This document shows positions 32,901 through 44,000 of a stretch of DNA of 64,000 nucleotides, in pieces. How positions within the stretch are numbered: the first letter of the stretch is position 1; each line of letters begins with the position of its first letter. A program made the translations under genes and the position numbers. Origin of the DNA: Flavobacterium chryseum (GTDB taxonomy: Bacteria; Bacteroidota; Bacteroidia; Flavobacteriales; Flavobacteriaceae). The notes beneath the pieces are model-generated. The model was not told where the DNA came from and did no database searches. It saw only the letters and a program-made list of their open reading frames with translations. The DNA is taken from NCBI RefSeq assembly GCF_004362015.1, contig NZ_SNWW01000001.1, positions 372,001 through 436,000 of the forward strand, in the 5' to 3' direction.

Positions 32901-34973
32901 GAAGCTCAACAAGCAAAATTAGCTGCTGATGCGAAAGCAAAAGCGGATATGGTAGCTTTACAAGCACAATTACTTGCAGATGCTAAAGTAAAAGCAGATG
33001 CAGAAGCAACAGCTAAAGCAAAAGCAGATGCAGAAGCTAAAAAAATACAAGAAGAGGAAGCGCGTCAAGCAAAATTAGAAGCCGATGCAAAAGCCAAAGC
33101 AGATGCTGAAGCCTTAAAAATAAAATTAGCTGCCGATGCCAAAGCAAAAGCAGACGCAGAAGCGCAACAAGCAAAACTTGCTGCTGATGCCAAAGCAAAA
33201 GCCGATGCAGAAGCACAACAAGCAAAACTTGCAGCTGATGCGAAAGCCAAAGCTGATGCTGAAGCCCTAAAAATAAAATTAGCTGCAGATGCCAAAGCGA
33301 AAGCGGATGCAGAAGCACAACAAGCAAAATTAGCTGCTGATGCCAAAGCAAAAGCCGACGCAGAAGCTCAACAAGCAAAACTTGCAGCCGATGCCAAAGC
33401 AAAAGCCGATGCAGAAGCGCAACAAGCAAAACTTGCAGCCGATGCAAAAGCCAAAGCTGATGCAGAAGCACAACAAGCAAAACTTGCAGCTGATGCCAAA
33501 GCGAAAGCCGACGCAGAAGCACAACAAGCAAAACTTGCAGCTGACGCCAAAGCGAAAGCTGACGCAGAAGCGCAACAAGCAAAATTAGCGGCGGATGCTA
33601 AAGCGAAAGCAGATGCAGAAGCACAACAAGCAAAATTAGCTGCAGATGCCAAAGCGAAAGCGGATGCAGAAGCACAACAAGCAAAATTAGCTGCTGATGC
33701 AAAAGCGAAAGCAGATGCAGAAGCTCAACAAGCAAAATTAGCGGCGGATGCTAAAGCGAAAGCGGATGCAGAAGCGCAACAAGCAAAACTTGCAGCTGAC
33801 GCCAAAGCGAAAGCAGATGCCCAAGCTCTTCAGGTAAAACTTGCAGCCGATGCGAAAGCCAAAGCTGACGCAGAAGCACAACAAGCAAAACTTGCAGCTG
33901 CTGCCAAAGCGAAAGCAGATATGGAAGCTGAACAAGCAAGATTATTAGCAGATGCAAAAGCAAAAGCAGATGCAGAAGCGAATGAAAAAGCAAAAGCAGA
34001 AGAAGAAATCAGACAATTGCAATTAGCAGAAGAAGCTCAACAAGCAAAACTTGCAGCAGATAAAGCAAAAGCGGATGCTGATGCACTTGCTGCAGCAGCT
34101 TCAAAAGATGAAACAGCAAAAGCAATAGATAATCTGGCACTTTCATTAGACGCTTCAGGTAAAACTCAAAATGATATATTGGCACAGTTTAATGGAACTG
34201 TAGCAAATAAACAAAAAGACCTGAACGACTTGAGAGAAGAAAATGACTTGAGTGAAAAAGGTATATATAAAGAACCAAAACCGTTTAAAAGTGTAGCTGC
34301 TGAGAACAGTCAGATGGAAGCTTTAAAATTACAATTAGCTGAAGCAAACAAAACTCAAAAAGATGAAATTGCGAGGTTAACGAATTTATATAACGAAAGA
34401 CTTAAAAAATTCCCGAATAAAAATGATGCTTTAAACAGAGCTTATTTAGAAAAAATAAATCAGTTAAAAGCAGCTCAGTTAAAAATGGAATTGGATAGCG
34501 CAGCATTACTTGCGGATTTAGAACGTATTAAAGCTGAAACTGAGATTGAGAAAAGACGTAGAATTAAACGTGCAGCATACGAAAATGATCAAGGAAGATA
34601 TGAACAGGATTTGGCTGCTCTTAAACGTATAAAAGAAACAACGAAACCAAGCAGCAGACCATTAACTGCAAGTGATTTTGATTTTGGGGAAGACCAATCG
34701 AATATGCAGATTATTAAGAATATTAAAAATGCTGAAAGTGGCTTTTATTTGATTATAGCAGTTCATAGCAGTGTTGAAAAAAGAGATGAATTCTTAACCA
34801 AAGCAGTATCTGCCGGACGTACAGATGTGAATTTCTTTTACAATGTAACAACAAGTAAGTATTACATCTATTATGAAAAAGTCGATGGATTGCCAGAAGC
34901 TCAAAAAGCAATGGAATCCAGAGGTAAAGAGCCATATAACGGGAAAATGGCTATCGTAAAAGTTGAAAATTAA
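29934..34973 (+). CDS. sprD: Gliding motility protein SprD
   Basis: 1679 residues, 1 bp after sprC. A signal peptide (about 1-20, ending 'N-L-L-Y-S-Q-D') is followed by a PorP/SprF-type beta-barrel domain (about 25-305, with 'Y-L-I-N-P-A-F-S' and 'F-Y-N-K-R-Q-W-V-Q-F-E-D-A-P'). A very long Ala/Lys/Asp/Glu coiled-coil region follows (about 341-1390) whose core is a 17-residue unit A-Q-Q-A-K-L-A-A-D-A-K-A-K-A-D-A-E. A charged coiled coil (about 1400-1570) and a SPOR-like C-terminal domain (about 1586-1679, 'G-F-Y-L-I-I-A-V-H-S-S-V-E-K-R-D-E-F') end the protein. F. johnsoniae sprD mutants do not spread but still secrete SprB. The coiled coil could span the periplasm and contact peptidoglycan through the SPOR-like end, which is inference. 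Confidence 0.88.
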   Translation: MKKILLFITLFYGFSNLLYSQDTENGVVSFSLPIRNSLKFNRYLINPAFSFVREQNAYLSFYNKRQWVQFEDAPNTYLFNYSGRFRENEAFAFGLFQQNYGLMTVFGGVANFAHNIVLQQDSNLTFGLNVGAYQSGLDKGKIISDDETLLTGEYPSNTMLTVNPGINYGTAFLDFGASVNNLILYNFGSGVVKDDPERAIELHAMYTGYIDSYGFFEQSKFSAIVKTEIKSEKTVISGLAMISVPKGVWAQAGYNTLYGVSAGLGFNITPSIAIEYNYERGMGNFTNLGGSHEFAIAYKFKNRNYYYGDEEEGSLIDPSKPKAVLAKKTTSTTPVNRVDGAEKAKLAAEAKAKADAEAKEARLAAAEKAKADAEAKQAKLLADNKAKVDAAEAQKLKLAADAKAKADAAAAARAQTATTNRAVAAEQKTQTQLAADKARADAEARRIKLAADNKARVDAAAAARAQAAAANKAAIAAQKTPAQLAADKSRADAEAAAKAKAAANNPATTTQKTAAQLAADKSRADAEAAAKAKAAATNTPATQKTAAQLAADKSKADAEALKLKLAADKSKADAEATKAKTGTTAKPAEPQKTPAELAADKAKADAENAEKIRLAAEKSKADAEAQQAKLAADTKAKADAAEAKRKADAKAKAEAADLQSILAADAKAKADSDALQARLAAEAKAKAAAAAKTKTSIDAANKAKAAADAKAKAAESAALKEKLAADAKAKADAEAREARIAADAKAKADAEAAAKAKLESDAKAKADAEAQQAKLAADAKTKADAQALQAKLAADAKAKADAEAQQAKLAADAKAKADAEALRIKLAADAKAKADAEAQQAKLAADAKAKADAEAQQAKLAADAKAKADAEAQQAKLAADAKAKADAEAQQAKLAADAKAKADAEAQQAKLAADAKAKADAEAQQAKLAADAKAKADAEALRIKLAADAKAKADAQALQAKLAADAKAKADAEAQQAKLAADAKAKADAEAQQAKLAADAKAKADMVALQAQLLADAKVKADAEATAKAKADAEAKKIQEEEARQAKLEADAKAKADAEALKIKLAADAKAKADAEAQQAKLAADAKAKADAEAQQAKLAADAKAKADAEALKIKLAADAKAKADAEAQQAKLAADAKAKADAEAQQAKLAADAKAKADAEAQQAKLAADAKAKADAEAQQAKLAADAKAKADAEAQQAKLAADAKAKADAEAQQAKLAADAKAKADAEAQQAKLAADAKAKADAEAQQAKLAADAKAKADAEAQQAKLAADAKAKADAEAQQAKLAADAKAKADAQALQVKLAADAKAKADAEAQQAKLAAAAKAKADMEAEQARLLADAKAKADAEANEKAKAEEEIRQLQLAEEAQQAKLAADKAKADADALAAAASKDETAKAIDNLALSLDASGKTQNDILAQFNGTVANKQKDLNDLREENDLSEKGIYKEPKPFKSVAAENSQMEALKLQLAEANKTQKDEIARLTNLYNERLKKFPNKNDALNRAYLEKINQLKAAQLKMELDSAALLADLERIKAETEIEKRRRIKRAAYENDQGRYEQDLAALKRIKETTKPSSRPLTASDFDFGEDQSNMQIIKNIKNAESGFYLIIAVHSSVEKRDEFLTKAVSAGRTDVNFFYNVTTSKYYIYYEKVDGLPEAQKAMESRGKEPYNGKMAIVKVEN
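32220..33960 (+). repeat. 51-bp tandem repeats in sprD
   Basis: About 30 or more copies of a 51-bp (17-codon) unit, in two blocks separated by a short diverged stretch at about 32950-33070, encode the KADAEAQQAKLAADAKA-type coiled coil. The protein unit is highly conserved, but codons differ at many wobble positions (GCA/GCT/GCC for Ala, GAT/GAC for Asp). Long frames on the opposite strand here are by-products of this composition. Confidence 0.85.
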
Positions 34974-35041
34974 TTATAAAGAGAATAAGTTTCTTAAATA
35001 TTAAGGATATAAATAAACGTTTTAAAATGCTGAAATTTAGA

Positions 35042-35061
35042 TCTCTAATGCCCCTTAGAGA
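35042..35061. other. Small hairpin in the sprD-sprB gap
   Basis: TCTCTAA pairs with TTAGAGA around TGCCCC in the 115-bp gap. No T run follows, so it is not a terminator; it may influence sprB mRNA stability or translation. Confidence 0.45.
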
Positions 35062-35088
35062 AAAGGACCAAGCAAAAAAATAAATACC

Positions 35089-38000
35089 ATGAAAAAACCT
35101 ACTATTCTAAAAATTGCATTATTATTTTTGTTGTTTTTACAATGTGATGTTGTGTCTTCTCAAAATTTGAAGCCTTTTGTCAGACAGTTTGACAAACAGC
35201 TGAAAGGAGATATTCTAGTTATTGGAAATAATATTCTTAACAGAAGAGAAACTAATAACAGAGGTCAAGTGATCACTAGTCCAAATACTGCGTATAACGG
35301 TACTGGATTTAATGGTGATTTTGATATGCGCTATATCAATATCGATAATGGAGCTACTACTGGTATTTTTAGCTCAAGTAGTGCAACTCTAACTGTGCCG
35401 AATAATCGTGCACCTGCAGATCCATGTTATAGAGTTGCTTATGCTGCTTTATATTGGTCAGCTACTTTAAAGTCGCCGGCTAGCAGGGCTAACATTAATA
35501 AGGTAAAAATTAAGGTTCCTAATACGACTAATAGTGCGTATCAGGATGTAACCGGAACAGTTATTCATGACATTGTAAATGCCGCTGATGGTATTAATCC
35601 TGACAATACACAAGCTTATGCCTGTTTTGCTGAAATCACAAATTTATTAAGTGCAGCAAATCCTAACGGAACCTATACAGTTGCGAATGTAATTTCAAGT
35701 GAAGGATCTAATGGAGGAACTGGTTTGTCTGCCGGATGGTCACTTTTTATTGTATATGAAGATTCAAGTTTGCCTTCAAAAGCAATTTCATCATTTAATG
35801 GTTTTACTGCCAGAGCACAAGGAGGGGGACCAAACAATACGGTTATCAATGGTTTTACAACTATTCCTACTGGTCCTGTTCAGGCCAGATTTGCTTTTGC
35901 AGCTCTTGAAGGAGATTACGGTTATAGAGGAGATTATCTTCAAATAAACGGATCAACTATTACACCTCCAACAAGACCTAGACAAAGTAATAGCGATAAC
36001 TTTTTTAATAGTTCCATAAACAGTTTAGGTGCCTCTTTTACAAACAGAGTTCCTAACAGTACAAATACGTTAGGTTTTGATACAGGTGTTATTGATATTG
36101 ACCCTTCGGCGAATATTATAAAAAATAATGATACATCTGCTACCATAACTTTAGGGACTAACAGTGATATTTTTATTTATTATTTTACGGCATTTTCTGT
36201 TGACATTATTGCGCCAAAAGTTGTATTAAAAAAAGCGGTAAAGGATATTAATAATAATGACGCCAGTAATAAAAATGTTGTACTGGGTGAGGAATTAAGA
36301 TACGAGTTAAGTTTTCAAAATGAAGGTAATGATAATGCGACTTCATTTACTATAATCGATCAATTACCGGTAAACACTACTTTCAATTTTCCGAGCGATA
36401 TCATTTCGTTACCGCCAGGAATGACAATTCCAACTACTGCGGCCGGTAATCAATATGTTACTTATAATGCCACAACCAGAACAATAACATTTACGATTCC
36501 TAATTCGTATGTTACAGCGGTACCAACAAGAGCACCAGAATCAACTATAAAATTTAGAGTTAAAGTAGTAGATGATTGTTCTAAATTGACAGATGCATGT
36601 TCTAATATTATTAAAAATAGTGCAGAATCACATTATTTTGGACAATTAGGCAGTACGACTACTGATTTTGGAGATAAAAGTTATTCTACAACAGCTGGTT
36701 GTAACCTTGTTCCACAATCGACTAACTTTTTAGTAGGTTTGGATGCCTGTAAAAACAGAAGACAGGAAATTTGTACTACTAATATGGTAATTTCTGCTTC
36801 TGGTGGATATAAATCATATTCTTGGTCTACTAATGCTTCTGGTACTCCGGTAATTGGTACAAATCAATCACTTACGATTACACAACCAGGAACTTATTAT
36901 GTTTATAATACAGCGAATCCTCCTTGTATAGATTTACAGGAAACAATTACTGTAGTAGATGGTGGTGGAGTAAGAACAAACCCGGTAATACCATATGCTG
37001 ATAATAAGGAACCGGATGGTACTATTGTTGGTTGCGTAATTGACGGTAAACCTCTGCCTAAAATTTACTTATGTGGAACCAACGATTCGAGACTAATCAA
37101 TGTAAACGTTACTAACGGAACTGTTGTTTGGCAAAAAACGAATTGTGTTCGCCCGGTCGATTTATCTGAAACCTGTGCTGATGAAAGAGGTGCATGTACT
37201 TGGGTATCGGCAGGACCAGACGGACCAACGTTTAATGCAAATACTGCAGGTTATTATAGAGTAACAATTAATGCGGGAGGTTGTAATAACACATATTACT
37301 TTAATGTATATAAAAGTGATGTTTCTGTTACCGTATCTAAGAAAGATAAATTGTGTTACAAAAGTGGTAACATCACGGTACAACAGATTAACGGATATGA
37401 GTACAGTTTAACAAATTTATCGAACAATACAACTGGTGCTTATCAGGATAGTAATTCTTTTGAAATTTGGAATGCGGGTACTTATGTTGTTAATTATAGA
37501 CTAAAGGGTATTGTTAACACTTGCGTTTATAAAACGCAACAAATAATAATAAATGACTTAAATATTAACGCAAAAGTTGAAAATCCTAATGAGCAGCCAT
37601 TATGTTTTGGTTCTAATGGAAGTATTACAGTAAGTGCTTCAGCTGGATTTTCTAGTTATTATTTTGTCCTTTATGATGGAGCAACTATAATTGATCAAGT
37701 TGGACCGCTAACAGACAGAGTTCATACTTTTTCTGTTGCGCCAGGAAAATATTATGAAGTTGAAGTTTATAGTGTAGATTCAGACGGTAAAAAAGATTGT
37801 ACTGCTCGTGCGGGTAAATATATAAATAACCCTTCATCTGAAATTACTCCGGTTACTACTACAATTGTACCTCTAACAGCGTGTAGCGATGGAAAGTATA
37901 GAATTAGCGCAACTGGTGGTAGTGGAACATATTCTTATTTTGTAGATGGTTCAACAACGGCTCAGGCTTATTCTGAAAACGATAACACTCAGCAAAACAA

Positions 38001-41000
38001 TATTATTATTGTAGCACCTGCTGCAAAAACATATTCAATACGTGTTGTAGATTCAAATCTTTGTGAAAAAACGATAACGCTTACAGTTCCGGGTCTTCCA
38101 AAACCAACATATACTGTTTCTAATACTAACAGCGCTTGTTATAATAGTGGTGCTGAAATAAGAGTAACACTAGGTGCTGGCGGAGCAAACGGTTATACTA
38201 TGGCTTATAGTATAAATAATGGAGGAACTTATCAGGCTAATCCTGTTTTTTCTAACTTACAACCTGGAACATACAAGGTTATAGTAAAATACAGTATCAC
38301 TTACCCGGTACCGTACTTCCCAAATACAGAAACGAAAGAATGTATTGATCCGGCTCAGACTGTAATTATTAGTGGACCAACTGCTGCTTTGGTGGCATCT
38401 GCGGGAGTTGCAGAATTAGCAGGATGTACACTTTCTCAATTGGGAGGAAAATTAAGAATTAATAATGCACAGGGAGGAACCGCACCTTATCAATATAGTT
38501 TTGATAATGGAGGAACATGGCAGGCTTCTAATGAAAAAGATGTATTACCAGGTCAATATATATTAAAAATCAGAGATGCTTTAGGTTGTGAATATACTAT
38601 TCCTTATAATATTATTCTGGATCAAAAACCAGTTGATCCAACAATTAAAGTTGATGATCCTGTTTTTAATTGTAACGGAACTGCAACTAGTAAAGTAACT
38701 GTTACAAATGGTACTTCTGCTAATTATACTTATGAATATTATTTAGATGGAGTTGCTAATACGCCTATTACTAATAATACATTTTTGAATGTTCCTTCTG
38801 GATCTCATACAGTTTCAGTTAAATATAATGTAACTACGGTTTCTACTTATAGTAATTTATTACAAGAAGATTTTGGTAAAGGTGGTTATACTACAACTCC
38901 TGGTATTAATCCTGCTTATTGTTTTGAAGATGAATCAACGCCACACCCGGTAGGTTTCCCTTGTGGAAATTTTAATGATTATCAAATTAATGATGGTAAA
39001 TACGCAGTTGCAAGCTCTATTAAAACAAATTTTGGAAATTCTTGGATCTTTGCTAAAGACCATACTCTTCCAGCTGATCCTTTAGGAAGATTTTTATGTG
39101 TAAATGTTGGAGGAAGTGCTGGTATTGGAGGTATTTTATACAGTAAACCAATTAAGGATGTTATTGTAAATCAACCGGTAATAATTTCATTATGGGCAGA
39201 AAATCTTATTGTAAAAACATCAACTACGCACGATGATCCAAAATTAACGATACAGTTAGTTAATAATTTAAATGGTGTCGGTGGTCCACAAACTATTGTT
39301 GCCACTACTGATACGACAAACCCATGGGTAGTTCCTAAAACAGAAAAGTGGGAATATAAAGAATTGTCTTTAAATCCTGGAACTTACAATAATTTAAGTT
39401 TTGTTATTAGATCTTACAGTAATGAATTTAATGGTAATGATGTACTTATAGATGATATATGGGTTCGTCAAATACCAAAATCATGTATTGCGCAAAAAGA
39501 TTTCCCTATTGTTATTGATTCAAATAAAGCTTTTACAGCTTCAGTAACCGGATTTAAAGATGTTAAATGTCTTGGATCTAATGATGGTGAAATCACAATT
39601 GCAGCTCAAAACTTTAATCTTCCTTACGGATTTGATTATTCATTAGATAATGGTGCTACCTGGATTAACTCTAAAGTTTCACCAGTAACAGCTACTGGAT
39701 TAAGTAGTAAAACATACAATATACAAGTACGTTACGATGCTTCTGCTTCAAGTTGTACTGTACCATTAACACAAATTGTAAAATCGCCTACAGCAGTAAC
39801 GGTTACTGCTACGGTAACTAAATTGCCTACATGTACTACTGGTGCAACTATTACTGCAGTTGGAGCAGGCGGAACACCGGCATACCAATATGAATTAAGA
39901 CAATCGAATGGTACTACAGTAGTTACTGCTTTCCAGGGTTCAGGTGTTTTTACAAATGTTCCTGCGGGTACTTATACTGTTGTAACTCGTGATTCAAACG
40001 CTTGTTCTTCTCCAGCATCGGCTGTAGTTACAGTAAATTCATCAACAGCTCCAACTGCATCGTTGGCAGCTACTTCAGATTTATGTTATGACACCGTTAA
40101 TCAATCTACACTTGTTGTAACAGCTACAGGAACTGGATCTTTAACGTATAGTTTAGACGGTCAGCCAGCTCAAACTTCAAATACATTTACAAATGTTGGG
40201 CCTGGTACTCATAATATTGTAGTAACAGACAGCAACAGCTGTACAGCTGCAATAAGTAATATTGTAATTGCACCGGAATTAAAAGGTACAGCAGTAATTT
40301 CTAAAACATTAGATTGTACTCTTGCTACGCCAGATGCAACAATTACAGTAAACATTGCCGGAGGAAACAGTCCGTTTACTTATAAAGTAAAAAAAGGTGC
40401 TGGAGCTTACGGAGCAAGTATTCCTGTAACTGGAACATCGTTTGTATATTCTGCAAATGCTGCGGATACTTACACTTTTGAAATTACAGATGCTAAGGGT
40501 TGTACTAATATTGTAAGTGCAATCGTAAATCCTATTGTAAACCCAACTGTAACAGCTACGAAAGTTGATGCTACTTGTAATGGTGCTTCAACAGGTTCTG
40601 TGCAATTAGTTGGTGCCGGAGGATCAGGAGGATATACTTATTTATTCTATAATAACACAACTTTGCCTGTGCCAACAACATTTCTAGCACAAGCAAGTTA
40701 TACAGGTTTAGCTGCAGGAACTTATTCTTACCAGGTAATGGATAGTAAAGGTTGTAAATCTGCAGTTGGAACTATTACAATTGCGCAACCAACTACTTTA
40801 ACAGCTACAGCTACTGCAACTACATTTACATGTAATGCATCAAATGTAAAACAAGCTGCTACTGTTACTATTGCAGTTCCTACAACTGGAACAGCTCCAT
40901 ATGAATATAGTTTTGATGGTGGTACAACTTTTACAAGTACACGTACACTATCTGTTACCGATAATGGTACAAACCAAACTATTTCTTATGTAGTTAAAGA

Positions 41001-44000
41001 CGCTCAAGGTTGTAAAACAGGAGTTCAGACTATTACAATCAATAGACTAAACCCGCCAACAGATATTACCTTTAGTGCTGCAGCAGTTACCTGTACAGCA
41101 ACTACAACTACAGTTACAGCAACGGCAACAAACGGTGTTGGAACTATTACCTATTCAATTACATCACCAGCAGCTTCTGTAGCATCAAACACTACAGGTG
41201 TTTTCGCAGGATTAGCGCCTGGAACTTATAATTTCAGAGCAACGGATGCTAACGGATGTTATTTTAACAAACCATTTATAATCAACGCTGTTACACCAAT
41301 TTCTGTGGTTGCTAACAAAGACAGCGATGTATTGTGTAAAGGTGGTTCAACAGGTAAAGTAACTTTTACAGTTTCAGGAATTGCAACAGTAGGTGCTTAT
41401 ACACATACATTGACAGCCGGAACAGGAACTGTTACTAAAGCAGGAAACACTTTAACATTAGCAAATGTTGTAGCGGGAACTTATACTTTACAAGTTACAG
41501 ATACTGCTACAGGATGTACCAATACAGCGACAATAACAATTAATGAACCAGCAAATCCATTAACATTAACAGCAGTACCAACTAATATTAGCTGTAATAA
41601 TGGTATTGCCCAAATTACTGTTACGCCAAGCGGAGGTACACCAAATTATACCTATGCAGTTGTTATAGCAGGAGCTACAGCTCCAACAGTTTTCGCAAGT
41701 GGAAACGTTCTTTCAGTAGATACTAATTCTGGTGCAAATTTAAACTGGGATGTTTACGTAAAAGATGCTAACGGTTGTATTACTCCAAGAGCAGTTACTA
41801 TTGCTAAAGATAATCTACCATCGGTTACAGCTACTAATGGCAACCAATGTACAGGTACAGCAAGTACGTTTGTAATTACTGCTACAGGTACAGGAAAAGC
41901 GCCATTAACATATAGTATTGATGGAACATCATTCCAGACAAGTAACGTATTTAATGTTCCAGCCGGAACTTATACCGTTACGGTAAAAGATGGAAACGGA
42001 TGTACAGCTACAACAGTAACACCATTAATAATCTACCCACAACTGGTTGCACTTGCATCAGTTACTAAAGAATTAGATTGTACAACGACACCAAATGCAA
42101 CGATTACTGTTGCAGTTTCAGGTGGTAAATCTCAATTTACTTATACGGTTAAAAAAGGTAGTGGTGCCACAAGCGCTCCAAGTGCTCCATTTTCAGGAAC
42201 ATCGTTTACATACGCTGTTACTGCTATCAATGCGGACAGTTATACTTTTGTAGTAACGGATGCCAATGGATGTTCTAGTACAACAACTACAACAGTAAAT
42301 ACAATTTCGAGCCCAACAGTTACAGAAACGCATATTAACCCATCATGTGATGGAGGAGCTAACGGTTCAGTAGTATTAGTTGGTGCCGGAGGATCAGGAG
42401 GATATACTTACAGTAATAACGGTACGGTTTATACTGCCAATGCTACCTTTACAGGATTAGCTGCAGGAACTTATACATTCTATGTAAAAGACAGTAAAGA
42501 TTGTGCAACACCAATTACAGTTACCTTAACAGCTCCAACGCAATTAGCAGCAACAGTTACAGAAGTTCCTTTTTCTTGTAACACTTCTAATGGAAAAGTT
42601 GCAGGATCAGTAACAGTAAATGTTACTTTAGGTACAGGAACTACTCCATATCAATATAGTTTTAATGGTGGTGGATTTGGTAATTCAAATACATTAACAT
42701 TAAACGACAATGGAGCAAATCAAGGTTATACTTACTCAGTAAGAGACGGATTAGGATGTACAATTTCAGGTTCAGGAACTTTATTGAGACTAAACCCGCC
42801 AACAGATATTACGTTTAGTGCTGCAGCGGTAACTTGTACAGCAACTACAACTACAGTTACAGCAACGTCAACAAACGGTGTTGGAACTATTACCTATTCA
42901 ATTACATCACCAGCAGCTTCTGTAGCATCAAACACTACAGGTGTTTTCGCAGGATTAGCACCTGGAACTTATAATTTCAGAGCAACGGATGCTAACGGAT
43001 GTTATTTTAACAAACCATTTATAATCAACGCTGTTACACCAATTTCTGTTGTTGCTAACAAAGACAGCGATGTATTGTGTAAAGGCGGTTCAACAGGTAA
43101 AGTAACTTTTACAGTTTCAGGAATTGCAACAGTAGGTGCTTATACACATACATTGACAGCCGGAATAGGAACTGTTACTAAAGCAGGAAACACTTTAACA
43201 TTAGCAAATGTTGTAGCGGGAACTTATACTTTACAAGTTACAGATACTGCTACAGGATGTACCAATACAGCGACAATAACAATTAATGAACCAGCAAATC
43301 CATTAACATTAACAGCAGTACCAACTAATATTAGCTGTAATAATGGTATTGCCCAAATTACTGTTACGCCAAGCGGAGGTACACCAAATTATACCTATGC
43401 AGTTGTTATAGCAGGAGCTACAGCTCCAACAGTTTTCGCAAGTGGAAACGTTCTTTCAGTAGATACTAATTCTGGTGCAAATTTAAACTGGGATGTTTAC
43501 GTAAAAGATGCTAACGGTTGTATTACTCCAAGAGCAGTTACTATTGCTAAAGATAATCTACCATCGGTTACAGCTACTAATGGCAACCAATGTACAGGTA
43601 CAGCAAGTACGTTTGTAATTACTGCTACAGGTACAGGAAAAGCGCCATTAACATATAGTATTGATGGAACATCATTCCAGACAAGTAACGTATTTAATGT
43701 TCCAGCCGGAACTTATACCGTTACGGTAAAAGATGGAAACGGATGTACAGCTACAACAGTAACACCATTAATAATCTACCCACAACTGGTTGCACTTGCA
43801 TCAGTTACTAAAGAATTAGATTGTACAACGACACCAAATGCAACGATTACTGTTGCAGTTTCAGGTGGTAAATCTCAATTTACTTATACGGTTAAAAAAG
43901 GTAGTGGTGCCACAAGCGCTCCAAGTGCTCCATTTTCAGGAACATCGTTTACATACGCTGTTACTGCTATCAATGCGGACAGTTATACTTTTGTAGTAAC

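Noticed and set aside
32220..33960. Regularly spaced repeats that could be mistaken for a CRISPR array
   Set aside because: Period is exactly 51 bp with no unique spacers, all in frame with a coding sequence; it encodes a coiled coil.
30851..33993. Many long open frames on the minus strand and in other frames opposite sprD
   Set aside because: They come from the low-complexity Ala/Lys/Asp repeat, have repetitive Leu/Val/Ala/Ser/Cys-rich products and lack any start context or homology.
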